NCBI GenBank assembly: GCA_002338715.1
Contig: DDIR01000094.1
Span: 10,920-74,919 of the forward strand
Origin: Phycisphaerales bacterium UBA1845
Lineage (GTDB): Bacteria; Planctomycetota; Phycisphaerae; UBA1845
Direction: 5' to 3'
DNA: 64,000 nucleotides
Shown: one piece after another, positions 7,886-17,236 of the stretch
Numbering within the stretch: position 1 is the first letter of the stretch
How the letters are laid out: each line of letters begins with the position of its first letter
The notes under the pieces: generated by a model
Told to the model about the DNA's origin: nothing
The model's database searches: none
The model's input: only the letters and a program-made list of their open reading frames with translations
Made by a program: the position numbers and the translations under genes

Positions 7886-9799
7886 ATGCGAACAAAAAAC
7901 CAACCCATCACGATCGGACTTGTAGTGGCACTTACCGCTGTTTCGTTATTTGGCACGCGATCATTCGCCGACCCGCCCGCATCCGCCGACCCGCCCGAGG
8001 AAACCAAACCGGAAGTAGCACCATCCGTATTGCTGGTTGAAGGTCAGGCATACAATTTCAGCGGCGGCGGTATCGAAGACGCGACCGTTACGTTAAAGCT
8101 CAAGTCCGATCAATCGGTCATCGCGGAAACCAAAACCACCGGGTACGGCGACTTTCAACTCAACGCCGAAAAACGCATCGCAGGCGAAGCAACTGTCATC
8201 ATCGCCAAGCAGCATTACGTCACAGCCAGCATCGACGTCACACTCCAACTCGATGGTGCCGCACCCTTTGTCGACCATCAACTTGAAGGCGCGATCAACC
8301 TGGAAGGAACCGTTCTCGACAAAGCCTCACAAAAGCCGCTCGCGGGCGCGAAGATCATCGCCAAGTCGGGCTACAAAGATTACGAAACCGAATCCGACGC
8401 CAAGGGCGCATTCAAACTCGATGGCATCGTACCCGGATGGCTTTCGGTGAAAATCACGGCCAAAGGTTACGCCGATCACGAAGAGCGGATCCGCGAAGCT
8501 GAAAACGCCGGCTTGCAAAGCATTCAGCTTTCGCCCGAACGCATCGTCAAACTGACCGTAGTTGACGAAAACAAAACACCGATCCCTCGCGTCGTGGTCG
8601 AAGCCATCGATTCGCCGTACCGCAAGTATCGACAGACCACCACCGACGCCAAGGGGCAAGCCCGCATCGAAGGTCTCGATTTCGATTGCGACGCACTCAC
8701 CTTGCGCCTGACACACGCGACCATGGTTTCCGACGTCGAGTTCGATCGCAAAATAGAACTACCGGTTGGCGTGCCCGAATCCGAACACGAACTCGTGATG
8801 GCGGCCGCGGGGGTCATCACCGGTAAGGTCACGTCGGTGTCCCCCGAATACACGACGCGTGAACCGGTGCCAGCCAACGGCGCCCGCATCTCCATTGGCG
8901 CGACCGCTCAGGAGGCGGCTCCGAAATCTTGGTCGGATTTTGAAGGCCTCTACGAGATTCTTGGCGTACCCCGCGGGTCGGTCGTGGTCACCGCCCATCT
9001 CGCGGGACATGCACCCGAACTTCGCACCGTTGAAGTCAAAGCCAACGAAAAGACCACCGTTGATTTCAAACTCAAACCGGGCCGCTCGATCTCCGGCATT
9101 GTCAAAGACGAAGATGGCAAGGGTATCGTGGAAACGTACATCACAGCCACCGAATGGCGCGGGCACGCCACGCTGGGGTTGGCGGCGATGAGCAACGCCA
9201 ACGGCGCATTCGAAATTCTCGACGCACCGCTCGATGCATTCTCCGTCTCAGTCTATGCCAACGGATACACGCCGCTGCTCGATCAGGTCATCGCGGCTGA
9301 CATGTCGGAGTACACGTTTGAACTGAAAGTCGATCCTCGGGCGAGCGCTTCCGAAATGACCGCCGCGATCAAAGCCGGCGACACCGCCCCCGATTTTTCG
9401 ATGACAACCATCGAAGGCACCGCGTTCAAACTCGCGGACCTCCGTGGCAAAGTCGTGGTGCTCGATTTCTGGGCCACCTGGTGCGGACCGTGCATCGGTG
9501 AAATTCCGGGCATGATCGACATGCAGAAGACTTTCGCCGACCGCAAGGATCTCGTCATCATCAGCGTCAGCCTCGATACCGACGAAGCCAAGCTGAAGTC
9601 CTTCGTCGAGGAACGAAAAATGAAGTGGCATCACGTCTTCGGTGATGCGGGAGGAGCCAACAAGACCGCCGACGCCTATGGGGTGGTGGCGATCCCATCC
9701 ATGTTCGTGATCGATCCCGAGGGGAAAGTCGCCGCGTCAGCAGGATCAGCCGATGCGGTCAAGAGCGCCGTGACAAAACTGCTCAATTCGGACGGTTGA
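7886..9799 (+). CDS. Exported TlpA-like thioredoxin protein with carboxypeptidase-regulatory-like repeats
   Basis: 637 residues from the ATG at 7886 (MRTKNQPITIGLVVALTAVSLFG...), followed by a Sec signal sequence cut near SFADPP. Residues about 45-480 contain several carboxypeptidase regulatory-like beta-sandwich modules (for example LEGTVLDKASQKPLAGAKIIAKSGY and ISGIVKDEDGKGIVETYITA). The C-terminal 150 residues are an AhpC/TSA-TlpA thioredoxin domain: GDTAPDFSMTTIEGTAF, then the catalytic FWATWCGPC, and the cis-proline segment VVAIPSMFVID. The likely role is thiol-disulfide exchange outside the cytoplasm, with the beta modules serving as spacer or protein contacts. The frame continues upstream to a TTG at 7733, but that part has no signal-like features. 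Confidence 0.9.
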   Translation: MRTKNQPITIGLVVALTAVSLFGTRSFADPPASADPPEETKPEVAPSVLLVEGQAYNFSGGGIEDATVTLKLKSDQSVIAETKTTGYGDFQLNAEKRIAGEATVIIAKQHYVTASIDVTLQLDGAAPFVDHQLEGAINLEGTVLDKASQKPLAGAKIIAKSGYKDYETESDAKGAFKLDGIVPGWLSVKITAKGYADHEERIREAENAGLQSIQLSPERIVKLTVVDENKTPIPRVVVEAIDSPYRKYRQTTTDAKGQARIEGLDFDCDALTLRLTHATMVSDVEFDRKIELPVGVPESEHELVMAAAGVITGKVTSVSPEYTTREPVPANGARISIGATAQEAAPKSWSDFEGLYEILGVPRGSVVVTAHLAGHAPELRTVEVKANEKTTVDFKLKPGRSISGIVKDEDGKGIVETYITATEWRGHATLGLAAMSNANGAFEILDAPLDAFSVSVYANGYTPLLDQVIAADMSEYTFELKVDPRASASEMTAAIKAGDTAPDFSMTTIEGTAFKLADLRGKVVVLDFWATWCGPCIGEIPGMIDMQKTFADRKDLVIISVSLDTDEAKLKSFVEERKMKWHHVFGDAGGANKTADAYGVVAIPSMFVIDPEGKVAASAGSADAVKSAVTKLLNSDG

Positions 9800-10000
9800 C
9801 ACAACTCACGGCTTCAAGGATGTTAAACCGCAAGTGGACGCCGAAAACGGGGCCTCAAAGCCAAGCCGCCCCCATCAACGGCTACATTGGGGTATCATTG
9901 GACTTGTCTAACCGTGCCGGCATTGACCGAGAAACCTGCCAGAAGGCGAAGGCGGACAGCGGTGCGGTATTGATTTGATAAACAGGATCGGTGCATCAAC

Positions 10001-10627
10001 ATGGAACAATGGGAAGTGGCTCGTTGCACCAGCGTGTGCAGCGCGACGGGCCGGGAACTGGCTGAAAATGAACCCATCTTCGCCGTGCTCTACGACGAAG
10101 GTGACACGTTTCGCCGTGAAGATTTTTCCGTCGACGGTTGGCCCGGACCACCGGCTGACTGCTACTGCTTTTTCAAAACGACTGTGCCCGCCCGCGAAAA
10201 GAAAAAACGCCTCCTGCTCGACGACGAGGTGCTGGTCAGTTTCTTTACCCGCCTCGCCGACGAAACGCTCGACGAGCGCATTCGCTTTCGATTCGTCCTG
10301 GCGCTGATCCTGATGCGCAAACGTATCCTCAAATACGAACAGACCACCAAGGTCGACGGCAACGAAGTCTGGCACATGCGACTTGTTCGCGAGCAATCCG
10401 TCCATCAGGTCATCAACCCGCAGCTCGATGACACCCAGATCGACAGCGTCAGCCGTCAACTCGGCGCGATCCTGCACGGCGACATGGGCGACTTCGACGA
10501 ACTCGACGCAGCCAACAACGAGGACATCGATTCCGGGGATATTGACACCGAAGCCGACAATGCAGATGCCGTCGCATCAGACGCCTCAGAAACCACCGAA
10601 CCGGAAACGGTGCAGGATTCGAAATGA
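10001..10627 (+). CDS. Conserved-style cytoplasmic protein of unknown function
   Basis: 208 residues from the ATG at 10001. I do not recognise the family with certainty. The N-terminal half begins with two cysteines (RCTSVCSATGRELAENEPIFAVL) that, together with a further CYC at about 52-54, could form a small metal site, and continues EREKKKRLLLDDEVLVSFFTRL-like helical sequence (PAREKKKRLLLDDEVLVSF). The last 50 residues are acidic and low in complexity. There is no signal sequence or membrane segment. Its stop overlaps the next gene's earliest ATG (ATGA at 10624), so it is very probably translated with the lipoprotein and RDD genes that follow. Many planctomycete genomes carry a gene of this style in this setting, which is from memory, not shown here. 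Confidence 0.75.
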   Translation: MEQWEVARCTSVCSATGRELAENEPIFAVLYDEGDTFRREDFSVDGWPGPPADCYCFFKTTVPAREKKKRLLLDDEVLVSFFTRLADETLDERIRFRFVLALILMRKRILKYEQTTKVDGNEVWHMRLVREQSVHQVINPQLDDTQIDSVSRQLGAILHGDMGDFDELDAANNEDIDSGDIDTEADNADAVASDASETTEPETVQDSK

Positions 10628-10671
10628 CAACCGCTCAACGAACCGCCCCGCACTTGGCATGGAGAGAGACA

Positions 10672-11715
10672 ATGCCCACTGCTAGATCGCAGCGAAGACT
10701 GTCAGCCCTGACCGTGGTCTGTGGCGGATTGCTCCTGCTAGCCACCGGCTGCCCTCCGCCGGGTCCCGACCGCGAGATCAAACCGATTGACCCGCTGCCG
10801 CTGCGTGATGCCGTCGGCATCGTCAATGACAACAACCGCGGATTGCAGTTGACCATCAAATCCAAGGGCGGCTTCGCCCGTTGCCGCTTCACCGATCAGG
10901 ACGGTTCCAAACGCCGCTTCGATGTCGACGCCAACCTGATCGTGCACTGCCCGCGAAACATGCGCCTAGACATGAGCGTGTTGGGTAAGTCGTACTTCGT
11001 CTTCGGGTCCAACGAAACGCGCTACTGGGTCGAACAACCGGACGCCCGCGCCCTCACCTGGGGACGCCACGATCGCGACATCGAACCAAACGCCCGCGAC
11101 CTGATCATTCGCCCGGAACTTATCGTCGAAGCACTGGGCATCGCCCTCATCCCCGAAGGCGACAACGCCCACATTTCGCAGCGCATCACCGACACCCATC
11201 AGCAGCTCATTTTCTACGACCAAAGCGGTAGTCAATCCGATCGAATCAGCAAGGAATTCTGGCTGTCACGCTTTGAACCGCAGCTCATCGACCGCGTCAT
11301 CTTCCGCGACCCGATGGGCCAACTGGTCATGGACGCCAAGCTCGACAAATACAAACCGATCGTTCCCGGTGGACCGCTGATCCCCCACCGCTTCGAAGTG
11401 AATTGGCCCGCGACCGAAGGCTACATGCTCCTGACCGTCTCGGGGTGGAAGTTGCTTCCGAATGTGACGGTAGACCATCCGGCTTTCCAGTTCCCGCTTG
11501 ATCGCGGCGCCGAATTTGATCGTATCGTGGACCTTGATGTCGAGCTGGACCACATCTACAACCCCCTCAAAGCCAGCGACATCATTCGCATGCAGTTGGA
11601 GGAACAGCAGCAGCGAGAAGAGAATGGATTCCCACCTGCAAATGAAGTTCCGTTCTCTGATGAGCCGGGAACGAGTGAAGCATCCGATCAATCGAACGAA
11701 TCTGATGATGGCTAA
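10672..11715 (+). CDS. Lipoprotein of unknown function, LolA/LolB-like style
   Basis: 347 residues. I chose the ATG at 10672 because it follows GGAGAGAG by about five bases and gives MPTARSQRRLSALTVVCGGLLLLATGC, a clean lipoprotein signal; the upstream ATG at 10624 overlaps the preceding stop. After the lipid-bearing Cys the sequence reads as beta-strands: IVNDNNRGLQLTIKSKGGFARCRF, FDVDANLIVHCPRNMRLDMSVLGKSYFVFGSNETRYWVEQP. This pattern resembles lipoproteins of the LolA/LolB/DUF4292 kind, which shield lipids in transit, but I cannot prove the match. The C-terminal 45 residues are acidic and disordered. It is the middle gene of a three-gene run. Confidence 0.8.
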   Translation: MPTARSQRRLSALTVVCGGLLLLATGCPPPGPDREIKPIDPLPLRDAVGIVNDNNRGLQLTIKSKGGFARCRFTDQDGSKRRFDVDANLIVHCPRNMRLDMSVLGKSYFVFGSNETRYWVEQPDARALTWGRHDRDIEPNARDLIIRPELIVEALGIALIPEGDNAHISQRITDTHQQLIFYDQSGSQSDRISKEFWLSRFEPQLIDRVIFRDPMGQLVMDAKLDKYKPIVPGGPLIPHRFEVNWPATEGYMLLTVSGWKLLPNVTVDHPAFQFPLDRGAEFDRIVDLDVELDHIYNPLKASDIIRMQLEEQQQREENGFPPANEVPFSDEPGTSEASDQSNESDDG

Positions 11716-13474
11716 ATCAAACGGGGGTCAGCAAATCTCACGTCAGACTCAACTCGCATTGATGTGCATCGCGGTGTTGTGCAGCGCAGCCGGCGTGATC
11801 GCCGAAGAGCGCGTGACACCGCTTGGCGTCATCGGTAACGACGAATACGTCTGGATTTACCGCACGACCAAGACGACTGGCGCAGAATCGGGAAGTGTCA
11901 AATTCGCCGCTGGCCAATCCACTGACTCGGGCCTGCGATTTCGCGTGTTTCGCGGTGAACCGTTCGGCGGAACCATCGAAGCCTGCGCGCTTCGAGGCGA
12001 AAACCTTCACGTCTTCTATGGCGATGGTTCGCACTATCGCCTCCGTCTGGCCGAACGCATCATGTCCGAAACGACGCAGGATGACGATGTACCCGAAAAG
12101 ACGACTCCGGGAAGCTCTGCCCCCAAAGCGGTTTGCGGCGACGCCGAGTCCGACAGCGTTTACGCCATCGTCCCCACCGACACTGCGCTGAACCTGCCGC
12201 TGCACATTCAACCCGAAGTCGTCGCCAGCGAAAACGCATCCGTCACCGAAAACATCACCTCCAACGGTTCTGCCACAAACGCCCAAAAGCCCGAACCCGT
12301 CAAAGCGGAATCGGTCGTGGACCGCAGCGTTCCGCAACCGAAATTTTCACTCGTGCGGTACCATCGCGGAGAGTGGCAGTTCGTTGCACTGTGTCCCAGC
12401 TCGCTCGATGTCGCCGCCAAAGTTTGGATGGCCACTTCGAAAGGCGAATTCGCCATCCTCTATGCGACTGGTGGCGAATCCAATCAACTCATGATCGTCA
12501 AGGGGAGCGAAACCGAATGGCAGGCGCCGTCGGCTGGCCCGAAACTACCAACGTCATCCGTGCTCAGCTTCTTCAGCGAGCAGCGGGTATTTACGGTTCT
12601 TGCCTGCGAAAAAACCGAGGCGACATCCGCCCCCAACGTTAAGTCATATCGCTGGCTCGATGGCATTTGGAAACCGGGCGCGAAGTTCGACTTCAACGTT
12701 GATGAGTCCTTTGAATTCGGCAACGAAATCGCAGCAGGAATGTTCGGAAAATACGCAGTCCTGGCCTACGAATTGAAATCACAGGAAACATCCCGCTTCT
12801 GGGCTGGCGTTTGGGAGATGGCTGGTGGCCCCCCCACGGTGGAACCGACCGAACTGCTTCCGCTGGGTCCCAATCTCCCGTCAGCGAAGCGGACCGAAAT
12901 GGCGTCGATCGCCATCGCGATCATCCTCAGCTTGCTGCTGTTTATCGTCTTCGTCCGGCGAACGCCGAGTCTCTTTGTGGAAATGGAATTGCCCGAAGGG
13001 TACGCCCTCGCCGGCGCTGGCAAGCGAACACTTGCATTTGTGATCGATCTTATCGCCTTCTCTCTCGTGGCGTTTCCGCTGATCGTCACGCCATGGATGA
13101 CATCCCACCTGACACCGGGCGAAGACATCCAACGCGAGTTCACCTATCTTCTTGAGTTCAACCCTGATGTGACGTTCGAACCGTGGACGAAGTGCCTGCT
13201 GCTGTTTGTGGTCTATGCGACGGCGATGGAACTCGCCTGCCGAGCCACGATTGGGAAGCTCGTTTTGGGATTGCGGGTGGCTTCGACGTCGGGCAAACGC
13301 GGTACGGCGCTGTCCATCATTGTGCGCAATTGCCTGCGGTTTGAATTGTATTACAAGCTTGCATTCCTGCCGCTGGCCATGCTCGTCATCCTGACCCGCA
13401 ACCATCAGCGGCTGGGCGATCTCGTCGCTGGCACGCTGGTCATCGAACCAATAAAGCAACCCGCACAATCGTAA
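11705..13474 (+). CDS. RDD-family membrane protein with a large exported N-terminal domain
   Basis: About 589 residues from the ATG at 11705; an ATG at 11708 and one at 11660 are alternatives, and no ribosome site decides. A signal sequence (LALMCIAVLCSAAGVIAEE) is followed by about 370 residues of beta-rich sequence that resembles a propeller (repeated W-x-F-V-A-L and F-x-V-L-A strands). After a membrane segment near residue 400 comes a C-terminal RDD domain: YALAGAGKRTLAFVIDL with the Arg-Asp pair, two more membrane segments, GKLVLGLRVAS and NHQRLGDLVAGTLVI. RDD domains are linked to transport or ion exchange in some bacteria, but a role is not established for this arrangement. It overlaps the lipoprotein gene by 11 bases. 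Confidence 0.85.
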   Translation: MMAKSNGGQQISRQTQLALMCIAVLCSAAGVIAEERVTPLGVIGNDEYVWIYRTTKTTGAESGSVKFAAGQSTDSGLRFRVFRGEPFGGTIEACALRGENLHVFYGDGSHYRLRLAERIMSETTQDDDVPEKTTPGSSAPKAVCGDAESDSVYAIVPTDTALNLPLHIQPEVVASENASVTENITSNGSATNAQKPEPVKAESVVDRSVPQPKFSLVRYHRGEWQFVALCPSSLDVAAKVWMATSKGEFAILYATGGESNQLMIVKGSETEWQAPSAGPKLPTSSVLSFFSEQRVFTVLACEKTEATSAPNVKSYRWLDGIWKPGAKFDFNVDESFEFGNEIAAGMFGKYAVLAYELKSQETSRFWAGVWEMAGGPPTVEPTELLPLGPNLPSAKRTEMASIAIAIILSLLLFIVFVRRTPSLFVEMELPEGYALAGAGKRTLAFVIDLIAFSLVAFPLIVTPWMTSHLTPGEDIQREFTYLLEFNPDVTFEPWTKCLLLFVVYATAMELACRATIGKLVLGLRVASTSGKRGTALSIIVRNCLRFELYYKLAFLPLAMLVILTRNHQRLGDLVAGTLVIEPIKQPAQS

Positions 13475-13535
13475 GGTGGGCCGTGCCCACCGCCGTTTGA
13501 ATGCGCAACGACATGTTGGGCACAGCCCACCCTAC
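13471..13535. repeat. 65-bp palindromic element, copy 1
   Basis: It begins on the last codon of the RDD gene, supplying its TAA stop. Two long arms (GTAAGGTGGGCCGTGCCCAC at the left, the near-inverse ending CCCACCCTAC at the right) flank a core GCCGTTTGAATGCGCAACGA. Copy 2 at 27816-27880 has the same length and 61 of 65 identical bases. Each arm is itself partly palindromic (GGTGGGC/GCCCACC), so a cruciform or bulky RNA hairpin is possible. A terminator role or a REP-like mobile element are both plausible. Confidence 0.85.
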
Positions 13536-13599
13536 GCGCACACCAACCACGCGCCGTGATACTTGATATCAATACGAATCAAACGGACCTATGGGACAA

Positions 13600-15249
13600 T
13601 CAAACCGCGATTTGTTCTTTGAACTTCTTGCGGGCTTCACCGACGATGTAAAATGAACCGGTGATGCAGATCAGATCGTCGCGCGAAACCGCACGCTCAG
13701 CGATGCTCAATGCGTCTTCCAGATTCTCCGCAACCTGGGCCATCTTGGTGCAGGACTCCTGGAACATCTGCAGCAGGTCATGTGGGTCAGCCGACCGCTT
13801 GGTGCGGGCGGTTGTGAAGATGATTTTGTCAGCCCCCAACTGCACGTGACGCAACATGCCGGCGATGTCTTTATCACGCTGACACGCGAAGATCACGATC
13901 ATGGAATCGTACGGAACCGTCTGCCCAATCGCCCGCATCAACGCTTCGACACTCGCGGCATTGTGCGCACCGTCGATGAGCGTGCGGGGTTCTTCGCGGA
14001 CCATTTCCATGCGGCCGCGAATCTTCACGTTACCCAGACCCTCGATGGCTTTCTGATCGTCGATTTTGAACCCGCGCGTCTTGAGCGCATCCAACATGGA
14101 AAGCGCAACGCTGCAGTTGATCGCCTGATGTTCGCCCGGTAGCGGGACGGGAAGGTGCTCAAAGCGGCTTCGCGAAGTCGTCAACGACAAACGCGTGTGC
14201 GGGCCCAGAAGGCGGGTGGCTTCGAATCGATAGCTGAACTCGTTGTCATCGCCCGGAACGCAGAATGTCGAGCCCATTTCCTCTGCCGCCCTCTTCAGAA
14301 CACCCATGACTTCGGGTTCCTGCGGAGCGCTGACGACCGGAACGCCCTTCTTGAAGATACCGGCTTTTTCTTCGGCGATGTCTGTAAGTTTGGGCCCCAA
14401 AAGCGCCATATGGTCATAGCTGATGTTGGTAATCCCGCAGACTTCCGGCTTGATGATGTTGGTCGAATCCAACCGCCCCCCCAAACCCGTCTCAATCACC
14501 GCGAAATCCACCTCGGATTCAGCAAACCAGACGAAGGCAGCCGCCGTCAGCAACTCGAAGTAGGTGGCATCCTCGTCTTTACCAAGTGCCTTGATGGCTT
14601 CTGTCGCAACCCGGGCCAGCAATTTCGTGAATTCCTGCTCGGTGGGCATCGCCCCGTCGATCGTCATGCGTTCGCGAACCGTGGTCAGGTGCGGGGAAGT
14701 ATAGAGTCCGACCTTGTAGCCGCAGCCCTGAAGCATGCACGCCACCATGGTGGAGGTGCATCCCTTGCCCTTGGTGCCGGCAACGTGGACCGATTTGAAT
14801 TCTTTCTCCGGGTGCCCCAATGCCGATAAGAGCTTTTTCATGCGGTCGAGCTTGAATGTCCGCTTGTTGTAGGCGACCGGCGGCGCGCTTTCGTAATTGC
14901 TGACCGTGCGGAGATAATTCAGCACCGATCGATAGGTCCGCAGCGACGTCGATTTGCGACTCGAAGATCGGCCATTGGTCCGGGCCTTGCTATTTGTTTG
15001 GGATCTGCCATTCGTTTGGGACTTGCCATTTGTCCGGGCTTTGCCATTGGTCTTGGCCTGCCCGTTTGTTCGAGTGACGCCGTCGACGGAGGCGCTGCTC
15101 TTGGTGGCCCTTCGGGTCGTACCGCCCGACTTTGCTTTGGCCACTCCGTTACGCTTGGCAGAACCGGCACCGGAGCTTGTTCGCTTGGTATTGGTTGCGG
15201 AAGCGGCTTTTGTTTTCGATTTGGATCGAGTCGCGGTTGCGCGTGCCAT
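13600..15249 (-). CDS. folC: Bifunctional folylpolyglutamate synthase/dihydrofolate synthase with basic repeat extension
   Basis: 549 residues from the ATG at 15249. The catalytic part starts near residue 105: YRSVLNYLRTVSNYE, the ATP loop HVAGTKGKGCTSTM, YTSPHLTTVRERM, VIETGLGGRLDSTNII, and NISYDHMALLG, all hallmarks of the Mur-ligase-fold FolC, which adds glutamate to dihydropteroate and folates. ATP loop is GTKGKG where GTNGKG is usual. The C-terminal domain has the nucleotide-contact DGAHNAAS. Unusually the first 104 residues are a Lys/Arg/Ser/Thr-rich extension, including six hexapeptide repeats of the form (R/K/Q)TNG(K/R/Q)(A/S) at residues 60-95. A frame extension to 15384 exists but adds no recognisable sequence. 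Divergent from aroB. Confidence 0.95.
   Translation of the reverse strand: MARATATRSKSKTKAASATNTKRTSSGAGSAKRNGVAKAKSGGTTRRATKSSASVDGVTRTNGQAKTNGKARTNGKSQTNGRSQTNSKARTNGRSSSRKSTSLRTYRSVLNYLRTVSNYESAPPVAYNKRTFKLDRMKKLLSALGHPEKEFKSVHVAGTKGKGCTSTMVACMLQGCGYKVGLYTSPHLTTVRERMTIDGAMPTEQEFTKLLARVATEAIKALGKDEDATYFELLTAAAFVWFAESEVDFAVIETGLGGRLDSTNIIKPEVCGITNISYDHMALLGPKLTDIAEEKAGIFKKGVPVVSAPQEPEVMGVLKRAAEEMGSTFCVPGDDNEFSYRFEATRLLGPHTRLSLTTSRSRFEHLPVPLPGEHQAINCSVALSMLDALKTRGFKIDDQKAIEGLGNVKIRGRMEMVREEPRTLIDGAHNAASVEALMRAIGQTVPYDSMIVIFACQRDKDIAGMLRHVQLGADKIIFTTARTKRSADPHDLLQMFQESCTKMAQVAENLEDALSIAERAVSRDDLICITGSFYIVGEARKKFKEQIAV
14965..15072 (-). repeat. Six 18-bp in-frame repeats in the folC N-terminal extension
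   Basis: On the minus strand this stretch encodes six consecutive hexapeptides RTNGQA, KTNGKA, RTNGKS, QTNGRS, QTNSKA, RTNGRS. The DNA units are similar but not identical, so the array is old enough to have diverged or is held at protein level. Confidence 0.9.
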
Positions 15250-15694
15250 CGTGATATGTTGCCCCGAATTTGCGATGCTCTGGGAGAATGAACGCTGCGT
15301 CATTGGCAATCGAGTCGGTGACGATCGAATCGGATTCGTTCGAGTCGGCGACGTTCGAGTGAATGACGGCTGCAATTCCCCCAAATGGAATACCTGTCTG
15401 ATCGGCCCTGCCCGGGAATCCTTTTCCCTGCAGAACGCCGAACGTTAGTCGAACGCCTTTAGTACCGCCGCGCCGACGGCAGATGTACATTCGCCCGACG
15501 TGTTGTACGCCTCGGCTCGCACGGCGTTCGCACGGATCCATCCGTGTACAGGTGAAAATAATTCTCAAGTGGTTATGATACATGAAATTACGCGATTTTC
15601 AAGCTTACCGGACGTTGTAAGTCGTACTCAAGTGAAACTCACAGAGGAAATGCACCGAGCCATCCAATCGTAACTTCAATTCAGAAAATCGCTT
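15250..15694. other. Intergenic region between divergent folC and aroB
   Basis: 445 bases. Both promoters must lie here. From about 15318 to 15375 there are repeated TCGA/GAATCGGA-like motifs (GACGATCGAATCGGATTCG), which read as imperfect short repeats. I see no RNA gene and no credible open frame. Confidence 0.45.
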
Positions 15695-16792
15695 ATGACA
15701 AATAACGAGCCAAACTTCACACTTTGTTCAGATTCTGCAAGAACTCATGTTTTTGTCGAGCCAGACGCCCTGAACTACATTGGAAAGTGGGTTTCAAGCC
15801 TTCGAACACCACCCATTGTAGTCATCATATCCGATACAACCGTTGCGAAACTCTATGGCCAGCGCGCCCTCGCCTCGCTGGCGACTCACTGCCCGAAATC
15901 CGAACTCATCACCGTCCCCCCAGGCGATCAATCCAAGTCAATCTCACACCTGGATGGCATCTATGCGAAACTGGGCAAAATGCGCGTTCCGCGTGACGGA
16001 ATGTTGTTGGCTTTGGGCGGTGGCGTTGTCACCGACCTGACCGGGTTTGCAGCCGCCACCTGGATGCGTGGGATCGATTACGCCAACTGCCCCACCACGC
16101 TCGAAGCCGACGTTGATGCCTCACTCGGCGGAAAAACCGGCATCAACCACGCCTCTGGCAAGAACATGATCGGAGCGTTTCACCACCCGCGTTTCGTCGC
16201 CGTCGATCCGACCTGCCTCAAGACGCTGCCCGCGCGGGATGTCGCTGCCGGGTTGGCTGAGTCGATCAAACACGCACTCATCAGCGATGCCGCTTTTCTC
16301 GATTGGCATGAACAGAACGCGCCAGCCATCCGCGCGATTGATCCGAAGATCATGGGCGAACTGGTCACGCGAAACCTACGCATCAAAGCCAACGTGGTCG
16401 AACAGGACGAGAAGGAATCGGGCATTCGCGCTTGCTTGAACTTCGGTCACACGATTGGACACGCGGTCGAAAAGCTGTCGAACTACGCGCTGCGGCATGG
16501 AGAAGCCGTTGCGGTGGGAATGGTCGCTGCCGCGCATATTTCGATGTCGAAGGGAATGCTCGATGCGCCGGCTGTTCAGCGCATCCAGACCATGCTTCAA
16601 TCGTTCGCCCTGCCGATTAAGGCAGAAAACGTGAACCCAGCCGAAGTCATCGAGATAACGCTCGGCGACAAGAAAGTAAAAGCCGGCAAGCGCCAGTGGG
16701 TTCTTCTCGACGGTATCGGTCAGTACACCATTACCGACGATGTCTCGGACGACGTGATTGAGCAGGCCGTCAATACTGTCTGCGCCAACTGA
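15695..16792 (+). CDS. aroB: 3-Dehydroquinate synthase
   Basis: 365 residues from the ATG at 15695, the usual family length. AroB turns DAHP into 3-dehydroquinate, the second step of the shikimate pathway, using NAD and a divalent metal in the cytoplasm. Visible signatures are the NAD-binding ALGGGVVTDLTGFAAATWMRG, the substrate/metal region PTTLEADVDASLGGKTGINH with GKNMIGAFHHPRFV, ESIKHALISD, and the metal ligands in NFGHTIGHAVEKL and LRHGEAVAVGM. No ribosome site is obvious ahead of the ATG. It stands alone, divergent from folC. Confidence 0.97.
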   Translation: MTNNEPNFTLCSDSARTHVFVEPDALNYIGKWVSSLRTPPIVVIISDTTVAKLYGQRALASLATHCPKSELITVPPGDQSKSISHLDGIYAKLGKMRVPRDGMLLALGGGVVTDLTGFAAATWMRGIDYANCPTTLEADVDASLGGKTGINHASGKNMIGAFHHPRFVAVDPTCLKTLPARDVAAGLAESIKHALISDAAFLDWHEQNAPAIRAIDPKIMGELVTRNLRIKANVVEQDEKESGIRACLNFGHTIGHAVEKLSNYALRHGEAVAVGMVAAAHISMSKGMLDAPAVQRIQTMLQSFALPIKAENVNPAEVIEITLGDKKVKAGKRQWVLLDGIGQYTITDDVSDDVIEQAVNTVCAN

Positions 16793-17236
16793 ATCATCCA
16801 ACCGCTTGAATGCACCGGCACGCTGAACCTTCGCCCGCGATCGCCCGATCATGCCATAACTCGTCACTTGGGCATTGAGCGCACGTCACAACACGATTCA
16901 TCCGCACAAACCCACCGCACCGCCTGCTTGGTTATTACCAAGGCCAGTCGCGCGTGCAGCTTTGATCCTCGGTTCAAGCATTCGTATCTCGAAATGGGTC
17001 AAGCAATTCTGCTAAAATCAGAAAAATACGCTGAATTCCAGCCCATCTCAAAAAGTCGATTCAAACTTTCGCAAAAGATGGCTATCCAAAGATAGGCAAC
17101 CCACATCACTTCGATACTTCGATCTGGGCTCAGTTCAGCGCCTGTAAGTCAAGGGGAAAGAAGGTCATCACGCGACGCGTCACCTCCCCCGATTGCAATT
17201 CGAGCAATAGACATCGTCGCTTAAGAGGAGTGCATC
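16793..17236. other. Intergenic region upstream of the MopE-repeat gene
   Basis: 444 bases. A 75-codon open frame at 16868-17095 on the plus strand has no ribosome site, no recognisable sequence and mixed composition, so I do not call it. The AGAGGAG at 17223-17229 is the ribosome site of the next gene. Nothing else stands out. Confidence 0.5.

Noticed and set aside
16868..17095. 75-codon plus-strand open frame after aroB
   Set aside because: No ribosome site, no recognisable sequence and unlike coding composition; left as intergenic.
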